Of a stretch of DNA of 64,000 nt, positions 63,832-64,000 are shown in pieces. The stretch is from Alphaproteobacteria bacterium (GTDB taxonomy: Bacteria > Pseudomonadota > Alphaproteobacteria > Rhodospirillales > Casp-alpha2). Position 1 is the stretch's first letter. Each line of letters opens with the position of its first letter. The DNA is taken from NCBI GenBank assembly GCA_024279135.1, contig JAJRRU010000005.1, positions 1 through 64,000 of the forward strand, read 5' to 3'. The position numbers and the translations under genes are program-made. The notes beneath the pieces are model-generated. The model worked only from the letters and a program-made list of their open reading frames with translations. It ran no database searches and was not told the origin of the DNA.

Positions 63832-63862
63832 AAAACGCCCGGACGTTGTGTCCGGGCGTTTT
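63832..63862 (-). terminator. strong intrinsic terminator of the right-end Bax-inhibitor gene
   Basis: A perfect 13-bp stem AAAACGCCCGGAC/GTCCGGGCGTTTT with a 5-nt loop, 20 bp beyond the stop codon. T-rich ends on both strands make it suitable for bidirectional termination. Confidence 0.85.
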
Positions 63863-63881
63863 CAGGAATATCCGTTGGTGA

Positions 63882-64000
63882 TCAGTCGCGATTGCCAAAC
63901 AGGCTCAGCAACATGATAAACAGGTTGACAAAGTCCAGATAGAGTCGCAGGGCACCCATAATGGCTTTCTTTTCCTGGACTTCACCGCTATCGGCTTGTC
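63882..64000 (-). CDS. Bax inhibitor-1 family protein, second paralogue (3' end only)
   Basis: The frame open at the window edge encodes a C-terminus reading [19 protein letters not shown] then [10 protein letters not shown] and stop. It matches the end of the Bax-inhibitor protein at 36354-37088 almost residue for residue. The rest of the gene lies outside the window. Two paralogues about 27 kb apart suggest an ancient duplication or functional specialisation. Confidence 0.85.
   Translation of the reverse strand, partial: QADSGEVQEKKAIMGALRLYLDFVNLFIMLLSLFGNRD

Noticed and set aside
1-64000. CRISPR arrays, insertion sequences, prophage or integrase genes
   Set aside because: No regularly spaced repeats, transposase or recombinase motifs were seen on either strand.

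Overview
The window looks like chromosomal DNA of a marine, motile, heterotrophic alphaproteobacterium, probably close to Rhodospirillales. This is inferred from moderate GC content, hom-recJ linkage, class I PHA synthase, TRAP and Mrp systems, many sensory kinases with hemerythrin or periplasmic-binding domains, and a DddP-like DMSP lyase candidate. No transposase, integrase, CRISPR array, rRNA or complete tRNA was seen. The first and last genes are incomplete for different reasons: the first is a 5'-truncated gene remnant, and the last runs off the window.

Layout. 1-876: remnant of a histidine kinase-hemerythrin gene. 1-11.5 kb: housekeeping and carbon genes (recJ, hom, an EEP-family hydrolase, the DddP candidate, an OmpA lipoprotein, phaC, a MeaB/ArgK GTPase, a gamma carbonic anhydrase). 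11.5-18.3 kb: a DctBD two-component system with a DctPQM TRAP transporter; the dctP upstream region carries a consensus sigma-54 promoter, an IHF-type site and an inverted repeat in the usual activator position. 18.4-21.5 kb: a periplasmic binding protein and a complete kinase-hemerythrin, paralogue of the remnant at the left end. 21.7-26.9 kb: a five-gene peptide/nickel-type ABC transporter. 27.0-36.2 kb: a beta carbonic anhydrase, an NhaR-like regulator and an eight-gene Mrp/Mnh-type cation/proton antiporter cluster with three MrpD-like subunits and no full-length MrpA. 36.4-42.4 kb: a Bax-inhibitor-1 protein, a large TPR-CHAT lipoprotein and a membrane ferredoxin-cyclase. 42.4-46.6 kb: an FbpABC-type ABC transporter. 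47.1-51.7 kb: a decayed chemoreceptor fragment, an intact HBM-type chemoreceptor and a THI5/NMT1-histidine kinase fusion. 52.0-61.9 kb: a nine-gene signalling operon. 63.0-64.0 kb: a J-domain protein, a possible 34-residue membrane protein and a second Bax-inhibitor-1 gene cut by the window end.

The most interesting locus is the 52.0-61.9 kb operon. It encodes two secreted SBP_bac_3-type proteins, a SiaA-like PP2C phosphatase with its own SBP_bac_3 sensor domain, a SiaB-like kinase, a SiaC-like phosphoprotein, a class III nucleotide cyclase where Pseudomonas has the diguanylate cyclase SiaD, a soluble hybrid histidine kinase and two single-domain response regulators. The cyclase and the hybrid kinase share a conserved N-terminal segment at identical residue positions (about 16-62). 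This suggests that one SiaC-type switch docks on both, coupling a periplasmic ligand signal to a cyclic nucleotide and to a phosphorelay. This is a sequence-based inference.
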